64,000 bases of DNA. Origin: Liolophura sinensis. Lineage: Eukaryota > Mollusca > Polyplacophora > Chitonida > Chitonidae. A model generated the notes under the pieces. It worked only from the letters and a program-made list of their open reading frames with translations, was not told the DNA's origin and ran no database searches. Every line of letters begins with the position of its first letter. Positions within the stretch are counted from its first letter, which is position 1. This document shows, one piece after another, positions 27,001 through 36,651 of this stretch. The stretch is from contig NC_088295.1 of assembly GCF_032854445.1 (NCBI RefSeq), positions 59,995,249 through 60,059,248 on the forward strand, given 5' to 3'. The position numbers were made by a program, and so were the translations under genes.

Positions 27001-27291
27001 CGTAGTCTTGCTGGTTTCACGTGAACTCACTGGAGGTCACAATCAAATAAATAAATAAATAAATTTATGTTTTCTCAATCACTATCGAAAAAATATTATT
27101 CATCCAGTATGACAACAATAATTATGTTTTTTGCTTTTGTTTTTCGCAGGAGCCGGTTATTAAGAACTGGAGTGAGGCGGTTCAACTTTGATGGTTTAAA
27201 CAGTGTGAACTATAATTTGATATCAATTAAAAAGACACCTTTATTTACACATATACTAGTTGATATAGGAAAGCCCCCGTCATTATCATAA
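3271..27291 (+). CDS. B4GALT: Beta-1,4-galactosyltransferase family (GT7) enzyme, six exons, complete
   Basis: Exons join(3271..4021, 9517..9758, 20765..20952, 24943..25065, 26544..26645, 27150..27291) give 1548 nt, 515 residues plus stop; every junction is GT-AG and phase-consistent. The protein has a short cytosolic tail, one membrane anchor (about residues 43-64) typical of type II Golgi enzymes, a long Lys/Glu-rich stem (about 75-170) likely to form coiled coil, and a catalytic domain from about residue 243. Family hallmarks are IIIPYRDR (295-302), FNKAR (337-341), the DVD metal motif (363-365), QPRH, WGWGAEDDD (423-431), MIKH (455-458) and DGLNS near the end. Cysteines matching the two B4GALT1 disulfides are present (243, 287, 358, 377). 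Known role: transfer of a hexose or HexNAc in beta-1,4 linkage to terminal GlcNAc. Lys339 and Leu400 replace bovine Arg228 and Tyr289, so the donor may be UDP-GlcNAc or UDP-GalNAc (inference). It resembles the B4GALT1-4 branch more than B4GALT7. Confidence 0.93.
7204..7970. repeat. Degenerate GAGGTGTA-type repeat in B4GALT intron 1
   Basis: The core (C/T)TGAGGTGTA(T/C) and its complement TACACCTCA recur many times in two blocks (about 7204-7470 and 7690-7970), separated by about 220 bp of non-repeat DNA. Both orientations occur, so the block can form many short hairpins. Open frames across it are repeat by-products. Confidence 0.7.
8251..8290. repeat. (CA)n-type microsatellite with CG interruptions
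   Basis: A run of CACACA with CGCACG interruptions directly abuts the left arm of the inverted repeat starting at 8291. Confidence 0.8.
8291..8857. mobile_element. Foldback/MITE-like element with about 56-bp terminal inverted repeats
   Basis: The left arm 8291-8346 starts ATTATTAACTGTTC and contains AATGTCAGCCACCTA. The right arm 8801-8857 contains TAGGTGGCTGACATTT and ends GAACAGTTAATAAT. The arms are reverse complements with a few mismatches. The 567-bp span includes a (TA)n tract (about 8375-8442) and no credible ORF. Class is uncertain; a non-autonomous DNA transposon or foldback element is most likely. Confidence 0.75.
8375..8442. repeat. (TA)n microsatellite inside the inverted-repeat element
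   Basis: An uninterrupted TA dinucleotide tract of nearly 70 bp. Confidence 0.95.
8863..8907. repeat. (TA)n microsatellite
   Basis: An uninterrupted TA tract just outside the right arm of the 8291-8857 element. Confidence 0.95.
9517..9758 (+). CDS. B4GALT: B4GALT-family exon 2: start of the catalytic domain
   Basis: The acceptor TTACAG ends at 9516 and the donor GTGAGT starts at 9759. Encodes residues 251-331, including the GGMWQPPNCVA segment, the nucleotide-binding IIIPYRDR block and a Leu-rich helix ending TEQ. Two more sequons (N259, N263) lie at its start. The exon is in register with vertebrate B4GALT1 over this block without gaps. Confidence 0.92.
10890..11810. repeat. Minisatellite, about 58-bp unit with two alternating variants
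   Basis: Units contain GACCAGYCC(C)..CGTGGAGGTGATTCTGTAGTAT plus an A/T-rich spacer. A GACCAGTCC variant and a GACCAGCCCC variant tend to alternate, suggesting a higher-order dimer. Divergence between copies is considerable. It lies in B4GALT intron 2. A short related block (CAGTCCCAACGTGGAG) recurs at about 11994-12045. Confidence 0.8.
12290..12645. repeat. 33-bp tandem repeat in B4GALT intron 2
   Basis: The unit reads roughly CTCGCTAAATGTCGAAC followed by TAACGCCTATTATTCG. Exact 33-bp spacing is seen between neighbouring AAATGTCGAAC copies near 12430 and 12463. About ten copies, more divergent at both edges. Confidence 0.85.
13091..13176. repeat. Compound (CA)n(TA)n microsatellite
   Basis: CA repeats (13091-13124) pass directly into TA repeats (to 13176). 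Confidence 0.95.
14170..14452 (+). mobile_element. SINE type A, tail-side portion
   Basis: It shares the body (GGACTGGTTGACC, AGTATAA) and the tail ACTGAAAAATTGTTAAGTAC-GACGTTAAA-CCCAAGCA with the copies at 36652, 48186 and 54029. The tRNA-like head is missing or strongly diverged. It lies in B4GALT intron 2. Confidence 0.75.
15212..15960. other. Higher-GC block with overlapping open frames; possible decayed coding sequence
   Basis: GC content and CpG frequency rise compared with the flanks, and several frames stay open for 80-97 codons on both strands: + at 15212-15481, 15478-15741 and 15545-15790, - at 15489-15779 and 15659-15952. No frame spans the block and I recognise no domain. Stops in the + frame carrying HNHENPDWLPGHF would break any protein. 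It may be an old retrocopy or transposon remnant, or simply a GC-rich intronic segment. Confidence 0.2.
17211..17330 (+). repeat. Dispersed repeat family D, copy 1
   Basis: It contains GTGTGATATAGCTGGCAAAT followed by GGTCAGACGTAACCGGTGAA. The same block recurs at 33150-33300 (+) and 37545-37665 (-), with a degenerate copy near 43795-43900 (-). It has no coding capacity and is probably a fragment of a non-autonomous mobile element. Confidence 0.7.
19601..19992. repeat. 30-bp minisatellite, about 13 copies
   Basis: The unit is AATAACGTGTTCCAGTCGCA followed by CCTGCCCCTG with variants, in exact 30-bp register. Because 30 is a multiple of three, it yields long open frames on the minus strand with 10-residue repeats. 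These are by-products, not a gene. Lies in B4GALT intron 2. Confidence 0.9.
20095..20500. repeat. Degenerate AACAC/GTGTT-rich interspersed repeat
   Basis: Short words such as TTGAACACAA, TGTTGAA, GTTGTGTT and their complements recur irregularly over about 400 bp. No fixed unit length is clear. It follows the 30-bp array directly. Confidence 0.5.
20765..20952 (+). CDS. B4GALT: B4GALT-family exon 3: FNKAR and DVD metal motif
   Basis: The acceptor TTTTCAG ends at 20764 and the donor GTAAGA starts at 20953. Encodes TGNDTFNKAR, the CFVFHDVDLIP strand with the DxD metal motif, and QPRH. Lys339 sits exactly where bovine B4GALT1 has Arg228: the spacing to DVD is identical at 24 residues. Confidence 0.93.
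21005..21520. repeat. Degenerate tandem repeat around CTACAGGGNACCANGAGTAAA
   Basis: Words resembling GTTTGCTACAGGGAACCAGG and AGTAAAACCA recur roughly every 33 bp or multiples of it, with heavy divergence. It begins about 50 bp after exon 3 of the B4GALT-family gene. Confidence 0.55.
22160..24942. other. B4GALT intron 3, remainder; no gene seen
   Basis: AT-rich intronic DNA with small TA tracts (22196-22222), the long (TA)n tract at 23923-24004, and a possible SINE-tail remnant just after it (TACGACGTTTAACCTCAAGG). A 22-bp direct duplication lies at about 24829-24873 (GTCACC(T/A)TAAGGTCCTCCCT). Confidence 0.5.
23923..24004. repeat. (TA)n microsatellite
   Basis: An uninterrupted TA tract of about 80 bp in B4GALT intron 3, ending next to the TACGACGTTTAACC sequence that resembles the SINE type A tail. 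Confidence 0.95.
24943..25065 (+). CDS. B4GALT: B4GALT-family exon 4: GGV and WGWGAEDDD block
   Basis: The acceptor CTTACAG ends at 24942 and the donor GTAAGA starts at 25066. Encodes PYDYLVGGV and WGWGAEDDDLAFR, which include the acceptor-binding Trp and the catalytic acidic residues. Leu400 aligns with bovine Tyr289 (PYVQY-FGG against PYDYL-VGG). Ala replaces the second Gly of WGWGG. Confidence 0.93.
25432..25592 (+). mobile_element. SINE type B fragment
   Basis: It contains TGCCCGGTTTCTTCCCACCG-CAATACTAGCCGCCGTCGTA, the ...TGAAATATT...GCACGGCGTAAAACACC tail, and terminal AAATAAATAAAT repeats. Lies in B4GALT intron 4. Confidence 0.8.
25745..25897 (+). mobile_element. SINE type B fragment
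   Basis: A second copy about 150 bp downstream of the previous one: GGTTTCCTCCCACCATAATG, then GTCGTATAAGTGAAATATTC and TACGGTGTAAAACACC, with a GAATAAATAAATA end. Confidence 0.8.
26544..26645 (+). CDS. B4GALT: B4GALT-family exon 5: MIKH metal-binding segment
   Basis: The acceptor TTTTCAG ends at 26543 and the donor GTGAAA starts at 26646. Encodes GLKITRPPSKVARYKMIKHE. Met455 and His458 match the Met344 and His347 manganese ligands of bovine B4GALT1. Confidence 0.92.
27150..27291 (+). CDS. B4GALT: B4GALT-family exon 6: C-terminus and stop
   Basis: The acceptor TTTCGCAG ends at 27149 and the stop TAA is at 27289-27291. Encodes the family's C-terminal DGLNSVNY block and TPLFTHILVDIGKPP, which matches the vertebrate PLYTxITVDIGTP ending. 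I could not place a convincing AATAAA signal within about 1 kb downstream. Confidence 0.92.
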
Positions 27292-30200
27292 CGACATGTG
27301 TCTGTGTGAGTGTGGTATTTGGAGTTTGAAGAATACTGCTAGGCGCTGCAGGCCATCTTGGCTGGACTTTTTGACCGTGGATGGCGACACACGTGATGGT
27401 GACGTCACGAGCCACCTGGATGAGACGACGAACGCAACTGAGTCAAGGGAGTTAACACAGGGAATGTGCCTTCAAAACTACTGCTATGTTTTCTCCGATG
27501 GGTGTCTATAACACGACTTATACGGCATTCGTACGTGGCGTTCCAGGAATCTTCGTTGTTTATTTATGAACAGATTTTGTCATTGACTGGAATCGACCTC
27601 ATGTCGGACAGTGATTTGCAGAATTGAATTATCCAGGGAGGTTACGTGGAAGGACGTAAACGTATTCGGGCTGATCGTTGAAAATCTCGTCAGCTATAAT
27701 GCGTGGACCATATAACCTGGCTGTTTCAATCAGGGTGATAAAACATGTGGATTTGTGTTTTGTTTGTCTCTGTACAATGTGACTTACCGAACTGTTGACT
27801 GTTCACTTTTTTAAATATATTATTTTCAACATGTGACTGCCCTGGGCTACGGTTTTAAGCATCACGTATACAAGTAGCATGGTTGTCCAAAGGTGAATTA
27901 GTATTCAACCTTATCCTTTCTGCTTCGAAAGAAACATGTTCATTAAGTCATTTTAGTTTTTAGGTATTCTTTTTTCTTTTTTTATGTGTTTATTCATGTC
28001 ACCCAAGGAAAAGGGTACTTTGTCAACGGCATTTACAACCTAGATTCAATCTGTTGAACGGGTAGCAATCAAGGAGGCTCAAAAAAAACTTTAGTACTTG
28101 CCCTTTATTACACTCTAGTCTTTTTTCACGGATGGGTTTCATTCTCGTTTAAAGTGTTCAGACGTATCCGTTTGTCCGAACCGTATGAAATAGGACCACT
28201 AATATTGTACCGTTTATCTACTGAAGGATTTATTTATTCGCGGTGCCATTAAGCAAGACGTTTAAGCCTATGAGGCATGAGTTTTAGACCTTATGCTAAA
28301 ACTGTTATGCGAAATTGCCCCCCACCTTAAAAGTATCTTAGTCCGAGTCGTGGTCCGCAACTCAGGTTTAGAAATGAGTTTTGGACCATGAAATGTTTTA
28401 TGAAATCATTCTCTGTTTAAATGATCTTTATATATTTTGTTCCCCATCACAGAATATTGGTGCTTTGGATGTTTTACTGTGTCCATTTACTGGAAGGCGC
28501 AGAATCGCAGAGGTATCATTTACCGTTTCTGTAGCCACACGAATGCATCATTGGCTATATAAATGTCCATTTAGCTGGTCTATGAAACAACGCTGATGTT
28601 GCTATATTGTGATTCGCTTATTTATTACATGTGCTGTTTTGGCGTTTTATTGTTATGACATCGGGAATTATCGCAGGAAGCTTTCAGTCTGTACTTGATG
28701 TATACATAATACACCTTTATTTACATGGACCTAATACCCGATGACCGCAACTGAAGATTGTATATGGACAATCTCGTTACACCTCACCTGCTGTCGCTTT
28801 TAGCTACTGCCCAGCGAGCCCATGCTGATGCCGAGAGATGTGTCCACTGGTAAAATGGTCTCTGTTGTAAATGGCGTTCTGTAATATTGAAACAGTAGAA
28901 TAAGAAGGCTGGATCATTGACAAATGTTAAAAAAGTGTTCGGTTGTAAGCCCTATGCATGGTACTCATGCATGAGCAAACATATTACATTTTTGAGAATA
29001 CCGAGACATTTTGATCAAGTATTAAATGGAGATGATGGATTTTGAATCTGCATTCAAGATGTGGGGATGGAACACAGGCAGATGACAAAGACATTTCATT
29101 ACTTTGAAAGTATACCAGCCTACATCAATAGAACTGATTATTTAGAGGTCACATATAGCCTTGACCAGGAAATATCCAACAAACGGAAGTGATTAGAGAC
29201 AATAGTTTTCTGAGGTTTCAGGCTTCCTTCAAAATTCGTTATTCAAGATTGATTTTTCTATCAATATTATTTCAGTCCGATTTGCCTGTTCTGACTGTTT
29301 ATGCTCGGTCTGTATTTCTAATTGGTTCGTCTACTTTAAAGATCAGTCAGTAGAGGCTGTATTTGGATGCGCTTGGCTTCTCTGTCATGGTTACGTTATT
29401 GTTCATATTGTTTAAATCATGGATAAAAAAAAGGTTATATGTGAGGTTTTTTCAACTCCGCAAGTGCATAGATTATATATTTGCTTTCATTTAGTTATTC
29501 CATTTTTTTTTTTTTGTATTTTGAGAAATAGATCTTGAAAGTACGTACGGTTATGTTATTGGCTGTGTATAGGCTCAAGAGAAGGGTCGTTTCAACGTGT
29601 GGATCAAATCTAGTCAAGACAGACAATACGTGACAGAATACCTTCATGATCATACTTAGTGCATGCACACGCCACGACATGTAAAGTGTTCTGATGCAAC
29701 GGCTAAGTTACCTCTTGTGACGATGAATACCTATAAATTTGTACCGGAAACGAGTTATTCATTAATGAATCTCCTCATTAATGGAAATTCTCCATCGATG
29801 TGCAATGTCTGTTATCCGTCAATGTGCAATGCCAACTTGGCTTTGTCACAGCAATATTTTAAATAAACAAAGGATCAGATCTGAAATTATGAACCTCACT
29901 GGTATACATTTAACGACTTAAAACCGGGGCCGAATCCACAACGCGATTTTTTACTTGAATCAAAACTTAAAACTTGGATACGATACGCATTTCTTGGCCA
30001 CAAGAGTTCAAATTCTGATACATTTATCTTAACAAAGAACTTCCTACTTTTAGCTCATACGGTCTCATGCGGTTAAATTGTATTCCACATTTTTGCTAAA
30101 GTCAAATGAGGCTTATCTGTTTTGAACGATTCTGTGCGGACTTAATGGAATTGGATTAATGGGAAATCCTCTGCTTAAAACAAATTTGGTTTGTATCAGT

Positions 30201-33067
30201 GTATTGTGTCGTTTATTCCTGTGTTATTGATGTCTTTGATGACGAAGTGGGGGGTCAAACGCTTAAGTAGTACGCTTGTATGGCTGTGCCATGCACCATG
30301 AGTACACTACACCTTGGAACCCCAGTCGCCGGCGTCATTGAGCTGCATGGGATGCCCTCATTTTGTCTCCATTTGATTTTCCGTTGGAATTGGCGAGCGT
30401 AGATTTTATTTCTTTCATTTGTACACAATTTCAAATCTAGTCTGTTAAAGGTTTCTTGTTACATAGCCATGGATTCCTACAAAAAGTGAGCACAGAGTGG
30501 AGTCATAATGACCATTATCGATTTCATACCAGGACAATTCCATGAAAGATGTAAACCATCGTATTAATAAACTCACAGGAGACTCGCATGCGTAGATGTG
30601 TTGGGTAAATGTGATATGGATAGTGCGCATGTATCTGTTGTCCTTTTCCCCCCGAGCTTCCGGCCTGTGTTAAGTCAAACTTTCGTGTCGCGTGCTCTGC
30701 TAGCATAATAGACTGTCATTCTTAGAAGCGAAATGTTTTGGTCAGCAGATTGTTAGAATTTGACATTTGTAAAAAGACGCCTTATAATATTTGGAGAGGT
30801 ATTAATAGTTCTTCAGCAAGCTGACTACAAACAGTGTTAACGGCCCGATCTCATAGTTCCCTGCGAAGTCCCTGGCTGGAAGTCCGAAGATGGACGCTGT
30901 TGCCTGCATTGCTTGCTAAGTGACAGAGAAAATGATAATCCGAATAACAGGATATGTAATCATTCTTATCGTGAACGTTTTTGTTGTGTCTGGGAAGGAT
31001 TGTTATGGGTTAATAATTATGGAATAATAAAATCATGTTTATTATCACGATAATTATTGGTAAATTAATAAAGAAATGACCGATGATATTTACACCGGTG
31101 TTTTGTTGTCATTTGCCTCCATTGAATATGTAAAATTGTATAACACGTACTTGAGTATTAATCATCAGCTAAACCTCTGTTTGGTGGTTTACTTCTGCTA
31201 TGCCTGGATGAGCTTTTTCTTGGTGTTAATATACAATATGGTTTTGTTATCACATAGAACCTTCTCATGAACATATCACCAGTGAAATCAAATTCATTCG
31301 CCGGAGTCGCCATATCGCTCATTCCTCTGACACATAACCATGTCATTTTAAAACTCTCATAAATCTTAAAGAGTTAAAGTCACCCACTAAAACATAGTAA
31401 ATTAGCTAGGATATATGGCCCTAGTACGGTCAAGAAGCAAGGGTTTTTTTTGTTTTTTTTTTAAATTAGCATTTTTTAAATTTGAATTTACCAATTATTC
31501 GTATGTTCGATATACACCAATGGCATGGCATCAGAGATCGTAGTCTCATACCAACTCAAAGCATGGTTACGATTATAATCGAGCCACAAGCAACTTGCTG
31601 TTAAACTCCAGCCAGAAGTTTCTCATTGGTTCTTTCCATGAGGAGATAAAGTGTTTAAACTTCTGTTCCTGATTTCAAAATTATACTGTAATCATTTGTA
31701 AGCTAGTGTTTATAGTCGAATGATACTTCTGGGAAGGTTTGCATTAAATAGGTCATATCTGTTGTTTATTTATTTGTATGATTGTTGTTGAACGCCATGA
31801 TCAGGAATGTTTCACTTGCTGTAAAATGAGGAAATATGAATGCCCGGATTAAACCAAGGAGAACTGTGCAAATGGTCTCCCGAGCGCCCTACGGAAAAAA
31901 CGACAGCAGGGGGAATCTTTACCGGCCCAGTATGATTGGGTTTGCGTTTTTATGTTGGACTGGCGCTCGCATAGTCATGGCTTGTTCCCTTTCACAAAAA
32001 TGACCGCCCATCATACACATCATCTCGGTTCCTGGGCCACACATTCCACGCGTTTGCAGTCGCAAAGCCGTTGACGTGTTCAGCAAAAATCTATGCGTCG
32101 AAACATTCGTACACAAGCCGTCAACCAAAACGGTCCTACCGGCTCGATAATCGAATGGCCAGTTCCCAAAAGGAGGTTTAACACAAACCACCGAAGAACT
32201 GTAAAAAGCATACCAAGTAACAAGGGCGAAATCATGAAAAGAGAAACACAAGAAGCCAAATGGCGGACTAGATCAATCTGATATTAGAAAAGACCTACAT
32301 ATGCGACAGTCAGCACAAAGCTTTGTACGGGTACAGAAGGTTTAATGACCGAGCAAGATGGCCTCGCTAGTTAACCGACAAAGGCCTGAGCTTTCGCCGC
32401 CCTCTCCATTAATTGCGAATGCATGTGAGATTTATCTACGAACCACAGGCCATCAAAGTGAAGTAAGTAAACAATGTCGTTAAGTGCGACCTATAAGTAG
32501 GGTCAAGGCTTTCGTGTCTTTGAAAATGCTTCTGTTGCTAAGCAACTGTTCGTTGTCATTAGCGATACGCGCGCGCGTGGAAGATATCAAACTGGTGATG
32601 TGGTTGGAATGTCGTATTGATTATTGCCGTGTTGTCTCTATGTCTATGTCTCTCCGATTGTTTTCCGCACAAGAATCTCCCTCAAATGTTTTTATTGTTC
32701 ATGTATAGCACACTTCGCATGACTTCAGACGCCTTTGTATCGCCAAGGGAGCTTCTCGAACGGTGTCTTGTTTCGCGCCTTTGATCTTGGCTACACACCA
32801 CCCGGGATGCCTACCATCATGAAACTAAGTTAGAATGTATTCAGACAATTGGCGCAGGATGCCACGATAGTATTACTGATGAAGACTTCACTGGGTGCCT
32901 CATGACATCGATCACGGCCACACCCTTAGCATACCATACATGCATCCGTTTCACGTTGAGCAATGCATCCAGTTAAGAAAATGTCTGCGAAGATGTACTG
33001 TCTATTAAATATACATTACGACAATATGACAATTACTGAATAAACCGGCGACATGCATTTAAAAACA
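27292..33067. other. Intergenic region downstream of the B4GALT-family gene; no gene seen
   Basis: No ORF here has splice, domain or homology support. The longest (about 31919-32251, minus, 110 codons, Cys/Met-rich) lies in a slightly GC-richer block, has no recognisable domain and no clear splice partners. The proximal part must contain the 3' UTR of the B4GALT-family gene. Confidence 0.5.
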
Positions 33068-34170
33068 GACTACACGTCCATCGACCATGACGTCCACAGA
33101 CCATAACGTCCTCACATCATGACATAGACAATACAAAAGACATCAGACTGGAGAGTAAAAAGAGAGCAGAGACGACAGTGTGATAGTTGGCAAATGGTCA
33201 CACGTAACCGGTGAAATATGATCTGTCAGTTTACGTCAATCAGGGTATACATTTTGTATATAAATGCTTAAGAAGGAGCAATTTGGTAGCAATTTATTTG
33301 GCACCACATGTCTAGAAGACATCAAAATGCTGTGCTGTCATCACTTCTATTGAATATTGACATGAAAACAATATAAAGGGACTGAGCCTCGGGGACGAAT
33401 AGTCCACCGGTAGAATTTTACTTTATGTCAACAGGCCATGTCGTACACAGATCATTTCGTACACTGACTACACGTCCAAAGTCCACAACGTTCAAACAGG
33501 TCTGACGTCCATAGACCATAACGTCCACAGGTCACACATCCAAAAGCCATAACATCGAAACACACCTAACGTCCAAAGACTACACGTCCAAAGACCACAA
33601 CGTTCAAACAGGCCTGACGTCCACAGGCCATAACGTCCACAGGTCACACATCCAAAAGCCATAACATCGAAACACACCTAACGTCCAAAGACTACACGTC
33701 CAAAGACCACAACGTTCAAACAGGCCTGACGTCCACAGACCGTGATATCCTCAGACCATAACGTCCACAGACTACACGTCCAAAGACCATAGCGTCGAAA
33801 CAGACCTGACGTCCGCAGACCATAACGTCCACAGGTCACACGTTCAAAAGCCATAACATCTAAACACACCCGACGTTCAAAGACTATATGTCTAAAGACC
33901 ACAACGTCCAAACAGGCCTGACGTCCACAGACCATAACGTCCACAGGTTACACGTCCAAAAACCAATACATCGAAGCACACCTGACGTTTAAAGACTACA
34001 CGTCCAAAGACCACAACGTCGAAAAACACCTGACGTCCACTGGCCATAAAGGCCACAGGTCACACATCCAAAAACCATAACATCGAAGCATACCTGACGT
34101 CCAAAGACGACACGTCCAAAGACCATAACATCGAAGCACACCTGACGTCCACAGACCACAACATGTTGGG
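33068..34170. repeat. ACGTCC(A)-type minisatellite with about 112-bp higher-order period
   Basis: Short monomers such as ACGTCCACAGACCATA and ACGTCCAAAGACYACA alternate. A larger block is repeated: AACGTTCAAACAGG starts near 33487, 33600 and 33712, that is every 112-113 bp. The array is interrupted at about 33130-33465 by unrelated DNA. Minus-strand open frames (for example 33678-33944 and 33989-34294) are repeat products. Confidence 0.88.
33150..33300 (+). mobile_element. Dispersed repeat family D, copy 2, inside the minisatellite
   Basis: The block GTGTGATAGTTGGCAAATGG followed by TCACACGTAACCGGTGAAAT matches 17211-17330 and the reverse complement of 37545-37665. It and its flanks (about 33130-33465) split the ACGTCC array, which fits a later insertion. 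Confidence 0.65.
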
Positions 34171-35008
34171 CATGGCTGTCTCCACCACAATTTATGCACG
34201 AAACTCCATGACAGCCGCGACAAATCAATGGATCACGCTCAATAAAAAGCAAAAAAACACCTTGTTGTTTCAGTTTCTGATCATTCTGATGCACATTTTG
34301 TTACATATATATAAACACAGCGGTAAACGATTCTATTCCAGTTTAAAGTAAGTTCATTAACAAGCCATTAATCACCTATTTATAACGTTACTGTCAGATT
34401 GCATGTGTATTTTGCATATGCAAATAGTTGCGTTGACGAAACATTCGGGTGAATTGTTTAAACTCTTTATATTGCTTTAATACATGTTTTTTAATTGAGG
34501 GGAGGGGGAGTATATCAATGATTCGGCTGGTGTGTGTGTTGTTTTTTTTTTTCGGTGGTGGGGAAGGGGAGTGTTATTGTTGTTTACTAAAGGATTTTTG
34601 CAACTGTACAATGGCAGCTTAAATATTTTAGATGAAGAAAAGTGAAATGTCCTTGGTACACCACCGGCCGTTTAACAGTCATGCTGAAGATCTTTTAAGC
34701 GTGTGTGAAATATAGGTGGGTGGAAGATAAATATTCATGTAAGCCTACACGAACGAGCACCGCCGCTTCCTCATCGCCACCAAGGTACCATGACTGTTGA
34801 AGAACGAGGGAAATCTTGAAAATTCCGCGCCTTGGAATAATATTAAACTCAAGTTTTGTCTATTACTTCATCGGCCAATGGTTGTAAATCTTGTGTTAAA
34901 TTTTCTAATCCCTACATCCGTATACCCCGATCAAGCAGAATAAATGACGTCACAGGGGCATTTAATATGTAACAAAATTCCTGTAAAGTTCAATACGTTG
35001 GATATGTA
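34170..35008. other. Intergenic, no gene seen
   Basis: AT-rich DNA with G-rich and T-rich stretches at about 34497-34570 (GGGGAGGGGGAG, poly-T, GGTGGGGAAGGGGAG). Nothing coding is supported. Confidence 0.5.
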
Positions 35009-35258
35009 TTGATTTATTTGATTGGGGTTTTTTCGGCGGCCCTATACAACAGTTGCAAGCATTGTGGTGGGAGGAAACCGGGCAGCGCCTGAGGGGAACC
35101 CACAACTATCCGCAGGCTGCTGTCAGATCTTTCCACGTACTGGAGAGGTAGCGAGCATGAGCTGTAATTGAGCTCATAGCGGCCGCATTAATGAGAGGAT
35201 TCTGGGTCATTGCGTTGAGTTAGCACGCTAACTGCTAGGCCACGGAGTTCCCCACTAA
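35009..35258 (-). mobile_element. SINE type B, near full length with tRNA-like head
   Basis: Read on the minus strand it begins CCGTGGCCTAGCAGTTAGCG, which fits a pol III A box. It continues with the body CCCGGTTTCCTCCCACCACA and ends near AATCAAATAAATC. The B box is degenerate. It is the most complete type B copy in the window. Confidence 0.8.
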
Positions 35259-35432
35259 TGGTATAAGCACTAATAACATATAATGATGCATACTGTTGAA
35301 GATTTTGTTTTACTAATAAGTAAAGGCACTTAGACCCCATACACGGTTTTCAGTGGTGTCAGTCAGTTCCATGGGTTAACATAGGTCCAGTGCAGGCTTT
35401 CATCGTGAATTTCTATGCAACAAGTTAGTTTT

Positions 35433-35545
35433 CTGCTGGCTGTCCGGTCCTAAGTGTGAAGGTCTATCGGCAACCTGTGGATGGTTGTAGGCTTCTTCCG
35501 GGTTGTACCCGGTTTCCTCCCACCATAATGCTGGCCGCCGTAACG
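35433..35545 (+). mobile_element. SINE type B fragment (body only)
   Basis: It has ACCCGGTTTCCTCCCACCAT and AATGCTGGCCGCCGTAACGG. It lacks both the head and the AAATAAAT tail. Confidence 0.7.
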
Positions 35546-35689
35546 GCAATCAAACTTCCTGAAATCCTTTGTGTCATGAAGATACATGTCAGAAAGAACA
35601 CATGATATTTCAAGTGCATTTCCCATGATCAGTGATGGTTAACAGTGCTGGACAATCTGTCGAAGAGATATGTGGACCCAAGTAGTCGG

Positions 35690-36180
35690 TGGACAGTATC
35701 GTCTCTAAGGAAATACTATGGTGTAGAAAAATACTGTGGATCGTCTGCGCACGATATTGTCTCTAAGACTATATTGTTCTGTGGATAGCCTGTGCGCGAT
35801 ATTGTCTCTAGGGTTATATTGTGCTGTGGATCGTCTGTGCACGATATTGTCTCTAGGGTTATATTGTGCTGTGGATCGTCTGTGCACGATATTGTCTCTA
35901 AGACTATATTGTGCAGTGAATCATCTGTGCACGATATTGTCTCTAAGACTATATTGTGATGTGGATGGCCTGTGCACGATATTGTGTCTAAGACTGGATT
36001 GTGCTATGGATAGCCTGTGCACGATATTGTCTCTAGGGTTATATTGTGCTGTGGATCGTCTGTGCACGATATTGTCTCTAGGGTTATATTGTGCTGTGGA
36101 TCGTCTGTGCACGATATTCTCTAGGGTTATATTGTGCTGTGGATCGTCTGTGCACGATATTGTCTCTAAGACTATATAAG
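35690..36180. repeat. 45-bp minisatellite, about 11 copies, each with a small inverted repeat
   Basis: The unit is GTGCTGTGGATCGTCTGTGC followed by ACGATATTGTCTCTAGGGTTATATT. Each unit carries ATCGT-CTGTGC-ACGAT, a 5-bp stem with a 6-nt loop. The period is a multiple of three, so both strands show long open frames (+ 35736-36179; - 35705-35887 and 35921-36112) encoding 15-residue repeats. There is no signal peptide, promoter or splice context, so I do not call a gene. One copy near 36112 is shortened. Confidence 0.9.
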
Positions 36181-36651
36181 GTCTATACTATTATGCTGTG
36201 CTATAAACATTCTTTGAGCGCTATGTTCTCTTAGACTATTGGACGTTGCCTGTGACTTAACCATTCTGAGATTAATAGAGAACAATAGCCAATCTGCGAT
36301 ACTGGAGTCCTGTCAACATGGGTTAGTACAGCACTTGAGTAAAGTCTACTCTAGTATGGCCGCTAAAGGTTGGTCGTTCAACCCACCTGCCATGTGTCGT
36401 TGACATTTTGTGGATGATATTTGTTTCTTAGACAATACCGTGTTGTAGACAGTGTCTGTCGACGATGAGCAGCAATACCATGTCCAAACTTTGAGATCGA
36501 GGCCATAAAATGCATAAAACAACCTGACCCTCACAATTTGTGGTAGCTGGTGTAGTGGGAATGTCACTCTGAGCCCCATCAGCTCCAGACATCTTATACC
36601 GTTTTGCCAAGACTTCAAACTTTCATCAATTACACTTTCATCAGTAAAACT

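Noticed and set aside
31919-32251. 110-codon minus-strand ORF with Cys and Met clusters
   Set aside because: No domain, signal peptide or flanking exon could be recognised.
33492-34294. Several minus-strand ORFs rich in Cys, Gly and Trp
   Set aside because: Translation of the ACGTCC minisatellite; frames break wherever monomer length changes.
35736-36179. 147-codon plus-strand ORF
   Set aside because: Entirely inside the 45-bp tandem array; open only because the period is a multiple of three. The minus strand is open as well.
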